A DNA stretch of 32,128 nucleotides from Alphaproteobacteria bacterium UBA1303. Lineage in GTDB: Bacteria > Pseudomonadota > Alphaproteobacteria > Micropepsales > Micropepsaceae. The stretch is taken from assembly GCA_002307315.1 (NCBI GenBank), contig DBTZ01000048.1:1-32128 (forward strand), written 5' to 3'. Shown piece by piece: positions 29,705 through 32,128 of the stretch. The first letter of the stretch is position 1. Each line of letters opens with the position of its first letter. Made by a program: the position numbers and the translations under genes. Below the pieces are notes generated by a model. The model ran no database searches and had not been told where the DNA came from. It was given only the letters and a program-made list of their open reading frames with translations.

Positions 29705-30907
29705 ATGAAAACCGGTCTCGATCGCCTTATCGAAGATGCCGCTTTGCGCGCGCCGCTCGAGAACAAGCGGGTGGCGCTGCTCGCCCATCCCGCCTCGGTG
29801 ACGGCTAATCTCACCCATGCGCTCGATGCGCTGGCGGGGGCGGGCATCAAGCTGTCCGCCGCCTTCGGCCCTCAGCACGGTCTGCGCGGCGACAAGCAGG
29901 ACAACATGGTGGAGACGGCGGACTACGTCGATCCGGTTTATCGCATTCCCGTGTTCAGCCTCTACGGCAAGGCCCGCCGGCCCACCGAGGCGATGATGGA
30001 TGCGTTCGACGTCGTGCTGGTCGATCTGCAGGATTTGGGCTGCCGCATTTATACCTTCGTCACCACGCTGCTCTACGTGCTGGAGGCGGCGGCGACGCAC
30101 GGCAAAGCGGTGTGGGTGCTCGACCGGCCCAATCCCGCCGGCCGGCCGGTGGAGGGGCTGCGGCTGAAATCCGGCTGGGAGAGCTTCGTCGGTGCCGGTC
30201 CCTTGCCGATGCGTCACGGGCTGACGTTGGGTGAGCTTGGCGCCTGGTTCGTGGCGGCGAATGCGCTCGATGTCGAGTACCGGGTGATCGAAATGGCTGA
30301 CTGGCATCCCGACGAAGCGCCGGGTTTCGGCTGGCCCGCCGATCGCGTGTGGGTCAACCCCAGTCCCAACGCCCCGAATCTTGCGATGGCCCGTGCTTAC
30401 GCCGGTACGGTGATGCTGGAGGGCACTACGTTGTCGGAAGGGCGCGGCACCACCCGGCCGCTCGAACTGTTCGGTGCGCCCGACATCGATGCCGGCTGCA
30501 TTATGGATGAAATGCGCAAGCTTGCACCCGAATGGCTGCAGGGCTGCCTTTTGCGTTCCTGCTGGTTCGAGCCGACCTTTCACAAACATGCCGGCAAATT
30601 GTGTGCCGGCGTGCAGATCCATGCCGAGGGTCCGGCTTACGATCCCGTCGCGTTCCGGCCGTGGCGTTTGACGGCACTGGCCTTCAAGGCGATCCGGCGA
30701 TTGTATCCCGATTATCCCTTGTGGCGCGATTTTCCCTATGAATACGAGCGCGACCGCCTCGCCATCGACGTCATCAACGGCGGCCCGCATTTAAGGGAAT
30801 GGGTGGACGATCCGGCCGCCGCGCCGCAAGATCTCGAAGCTCTGGTTCAGTCCGACGAAACCTCGTGGCGGGAAGAACGTCTCCGCTTCCTGCGTTACCG
30901 GTTGTAA
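29705..30907 (+). CDS. Exo-beta-N-acetylmuramidase NamZ family (DUF1343, GH171)
   Basis: A 400-residue protein of the DUF1343 family, whose Bacillus subtilis member NamZ cleaves MurNAc from the non-reducing ends of peptidoglycan. Motifs: KRVALLAHPASVT, then AAFGPQHGLRGDKQDNM, then VPVFSLYG-like IPVFSLYGKARRPTEAM, then DLQDLGCRIYTF, then WVLDRPNPAGR, then WVNPSPNAPN and LFGAPDID. No signal peptide is present, so this copy is likely cytoplasmic and would act on recycled wall fragments. The motif near residue 57 reads GPQHG, where secreted members usually have GPEHG or SPEHG, so the Glu is replaced by Gln57. Length is normal. Confidence 0.9.
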   Translation: MKTGLDRLIEDAALRAPLENKRVALLAHPASVTANLTHALDALAGAGIKLSAAFGPQHGLRGDKQDNMVETADYVDPVYRIPVFSLYGKARRPTEAMMDAFDVVLVDLQDLGCRIYTFVTTLLYVLEAAATHGKAVWVLDRPNPAGRPVEGLRLKSGWESFVGAGPLPMRHGLTLGELGAWFVAANALDVEYRVIEMADWHPDEAPGFGWPADRVWVNPSPNAPNLAMARAYAGTVMLEGTTLSEGRGTTRPLELFGAPDIDAGCIMDEMRKLAPEWLQGCLLRSCWFEPTFHKHAGKLCAGVQIHAEGPAYDPVAFRPWRLTALAFKAIRRLYPDYPLWRDFPYEYERDRLAIDVINGGPHLREWVDDPAAAPQDLEALVQSDETSWREERLRFLRYRL

Positions 30908-30929
30908 TAGAGGCTTCTGGAGGTACCGC

Positions 30930-31733
30930 TCATATGGCGTGCTTATCCGGCCATCTTGGACGGCTGCCGTCGATCGCCGCCATCATCGCTTGGCCGATCA
31001 TATGGCCGGTTCTGTCGAGATCTTCCCATGTTCCGGTCTGGTATTCGGGAACGATTTCCGCCAGTTTTGCGCTGCTGCGCACCGCCGTGCCGTCGCGCAC
31101 GATGCCGGAAACCGTCCCGCAGCAGGGGGCGTATACCGAGAAGCCGTTGACGCTGCCGATAGCCGTCCCGACGTAAACGCGCAGGCCGATCTCTATCGCG
31201 GTGTGCCAGTCGCCGTCGGTCGGCGATACGACGTAGCTGTTTGCCGCGGCCGACCGCCTCGCGCGGGACGATAGCCTTTGGGTCGGCAACCCGGAGCTAA
31301 AGCCGATCGCCTTGTCGCAATTGACCCCCGTGGCGTAGCCCTTTCCGATTCCGATCGACTTTTGCGCCAGCCAGCGCAAATCGGGCTTCTCGCCGGTGCC
31401 CGTTCGGGCGTCGACCAGCAGATCGAGTTTTCTGACGGTTATGAGGTCCATCAAATCCAGCGGGGTCACGACGAGAGGGGCGTCCTGCCGCAGGCTGCGG
31501 ACGATGTCGACCGCGGTTTCGGCCAAGCTTCCCGTTACCCCGGAAAGCGTGACGGTTTCGCCGAACAACACGTCATGGAACGACGTTTTCCGCCTCAGCA
31601 CCGGGTCGGCCTTGTCCTGAGACAGGATGACGGTCCATCCCGCCAGAGAAAGCCGCACGCCGACCGCCGAAGCGACCTCATTGGTGCCGAGAACGACCGC
31701 GCACGTCCGATTGTCGATATAATCGTTATACAT
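30930..31733 (-). CDS. YqeB/EF2563-family selenium-dependent molybdenum hydroxylase accessory protein
   Basis: A 267-residue protein read leftwards and ending 22 bases past the stop of the convergent NamZ-like gene. It begins with a Rossmann-like region (VVLGTNEVASAVGVRLSLAGWTVILSQDKADPVLRRKTSFHDVLFGE), then LVVTPLDLMDLITVRKLDLLVDARTGTGEKPDLRWLAQKSIGIGKGYATGVNCDKAI, the style of the EF2563/YqeB family (TIGR03309) related to XdhC-type proteins. These occur with molybdenum hydroxylases; none is encoded in this window. The C-terminus (GWHTAIEIGLRVYVG-like, VYAPCCGTVSGIVRDG) resembles biotinyl/lipoyl-type barrels seen in the family. ATG 31733 is the best start; the ribosome site is weak. Confidence 0.75.
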   Translation of the reverse strand: MYNDYIDNRTCAVVLGTNEVASAVGVRLSLAGWTVILSQDKADPVLRRKTSFHDVLFGETVTLSGVTGSLAETAVDIVRSLRQDAPLVVTPLDLMDLITVRKLDLLVDARTGTGEKPDLRWLAQKSIGIGKGYATGVNCDKAIGFSSGLPTQRLSSRARRSAAANSYVVSPTDGDWHTAIEIGLRVYVGTAIGSVNGFSVYAPCCGTVSGIVRDGTAVRSSAKLAEIVPEYQTGTWEDLDRTGHMIGQAMMAAIDGSRPRWPDKHAI

Positions 31734-31873
31734 GTTGCATGTAGCGCAAAGGCGACGATGGTATCGAAGCAACAAGCGTGCCGCAATTTCGACCAAAGAC
31801 GGGTGGTCGGGCGGTGCGGCCCGGCGAGCGTGCCGCGATGTCGGAAGCCTGCGGATAACAGCAAATTATCAAG

Positions 31874-31889
31874 TAATATCATGATATTA
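31874..31889. promoter_or_regulatory. Perfect 16-base palindrome, operator candidate
   Basis: TAATATCATGATATTA is perfectly self-complementary and sits in an AT-rich island about 140 bases upstream of the minus-strand ATG at 31733. It would suit a dimeric repressor. It could also be near a minus-strand promoter. No regulator gene is adjacent. Confidence 0.45.
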
Positions 31890-32040
31890 TGTGGTTACGC
31901 GCTGCGGAAATATTGCGGGGCCTCCGTAGGTGTGGGTATCGCGTTATGGCGTCCATAAGCGACAATGTCGCTAATGAAAGATTATCGTGTCTTGTTTCCG
32001 ACATCGGCCCGGCGCGGGGTTTTCCGATCGCCATCCGCCC

Positions 32041-32072
32041 CAAAAAATAGCCGGCTGCAAATTCCAGCCGGC
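32041..32072 (-). terminator. Minus-strand rho-independent terminator
   Basis: A perfect 8 bp stem (32050-32057 with 32065-32072) with a seven-base loop. Read on the minus strand it is followed by TATTTTTTG, a good T-tract. It should end a gene transcribed leftward from beyond the window. Confidence 0.75.
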
Positions 32073-32128
32073 CAAGTTCAGGAAGGACCGCTTCAAGGGA
32101 AAAGACTAGGCCATCGACTCATTAAAGC

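Larger units (their letters stand above)
31734..32128. other. Right-edge intergenic region
   Basis: About 395 bases without a convincing gene. It holds the AT-rich promoter-like stretch and 16-base palindrome for the minus-strand gene, a short inverted repeat AGCGAC-AAT-GTCGCT at 31958-31972, and a minus-strand terminator. On the minus strand the last 20 or so bases may be the end of a coding sequence, with a stop at 32106-32108. Confidence 0.5.

Noticed and set aside
1..32128. Search for CRISPR arrays, tRNA genes and attachment-site direct repeats
   Set aside because: No regularly spaced direct repeats, tRNA-like cloverleaf or flanking duplicate next to the phage module was recognised by eye.

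Overview
The window is a GC-rich stretch of an alphaproteobacterial chromosome, most likely Rhodospirillales-like. This rests on the codon usage, a gene-transfer-agent (GTA)-type head-tail module, a CcmE, a YeiH/LysR pair and intergenic palindromes beginning TAGAGC. No rRNA, tRNA, CRISPR array, integrase or transposase was found. All functional calls come from reading translations and motifs; no database search was run.

Region 1 (1-2.6 kb) is an AT-richer accessory patch. It has a lambda-lysozyme-like (GH104) domain whose N-terminus may lie outside the window, two large palindromic elements with the same architecture, and a run of small genes for exported proteins. Two of these (1413-1857 and 2020-2510) are divergent relatives of each other. 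In both, the signal peptide is in a different reading frame from the mature domain. A muramidase followed by small exported proteins resembles an effector/periplasmic-immunity locus, but that is inference.

Region 2 (2.7-19.9 kb) is a complete HK97/GTA-type structural module in almost the gene order of RcGTA: small and large terminase, portal, small membrane protein, prohead protease, capsid, connectors, major tail protein, gp10/gp10.1 chaperones, a very short tape measure, distal tail protein, hub, NlpC/P60 peptidase, and a 1303-residue TIM-barrel tail-tip protein. It continues into a tail fibre with an S74-type autocleaving chaperone and a full lysis cassette: SAR endolysin, holin candidate, i-spanin and an overlapping o-spanin. 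A strong terminator closes it. No integration, replication or repressor genes are present, so it is either a remnant or domesticated GTA-like prophage, or one whose other genes lie elsewhere. Two points stand out. The first is a canonical -1 slippery heptamer at the gp10/gp10.1 junction. The second is a GrlR-family gene on the opposite strand between terminase and portal.

Region 3 (19.9-32.1 kb) is host chromosome: two small secreted PepSY-like proteins beside an OmpR-type response regulator and sensor kinase; an unrecognised 460-residue helical protein; a class III CoA-transferase-like protein, a small conserved protein and an orphan ccmE; a YeiH-type exporter with a LysR regulator and a palindromic operator candidate; a DOMON-like protein next to a NamZ-type exo-muramidase lacking a signal peptide; and a YqeB/EF2563-family molybdenum-hydroxylase accessory protein on the minus strand. 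A minus-strand terminator near the right edge implies another gene entering from beyond the window.
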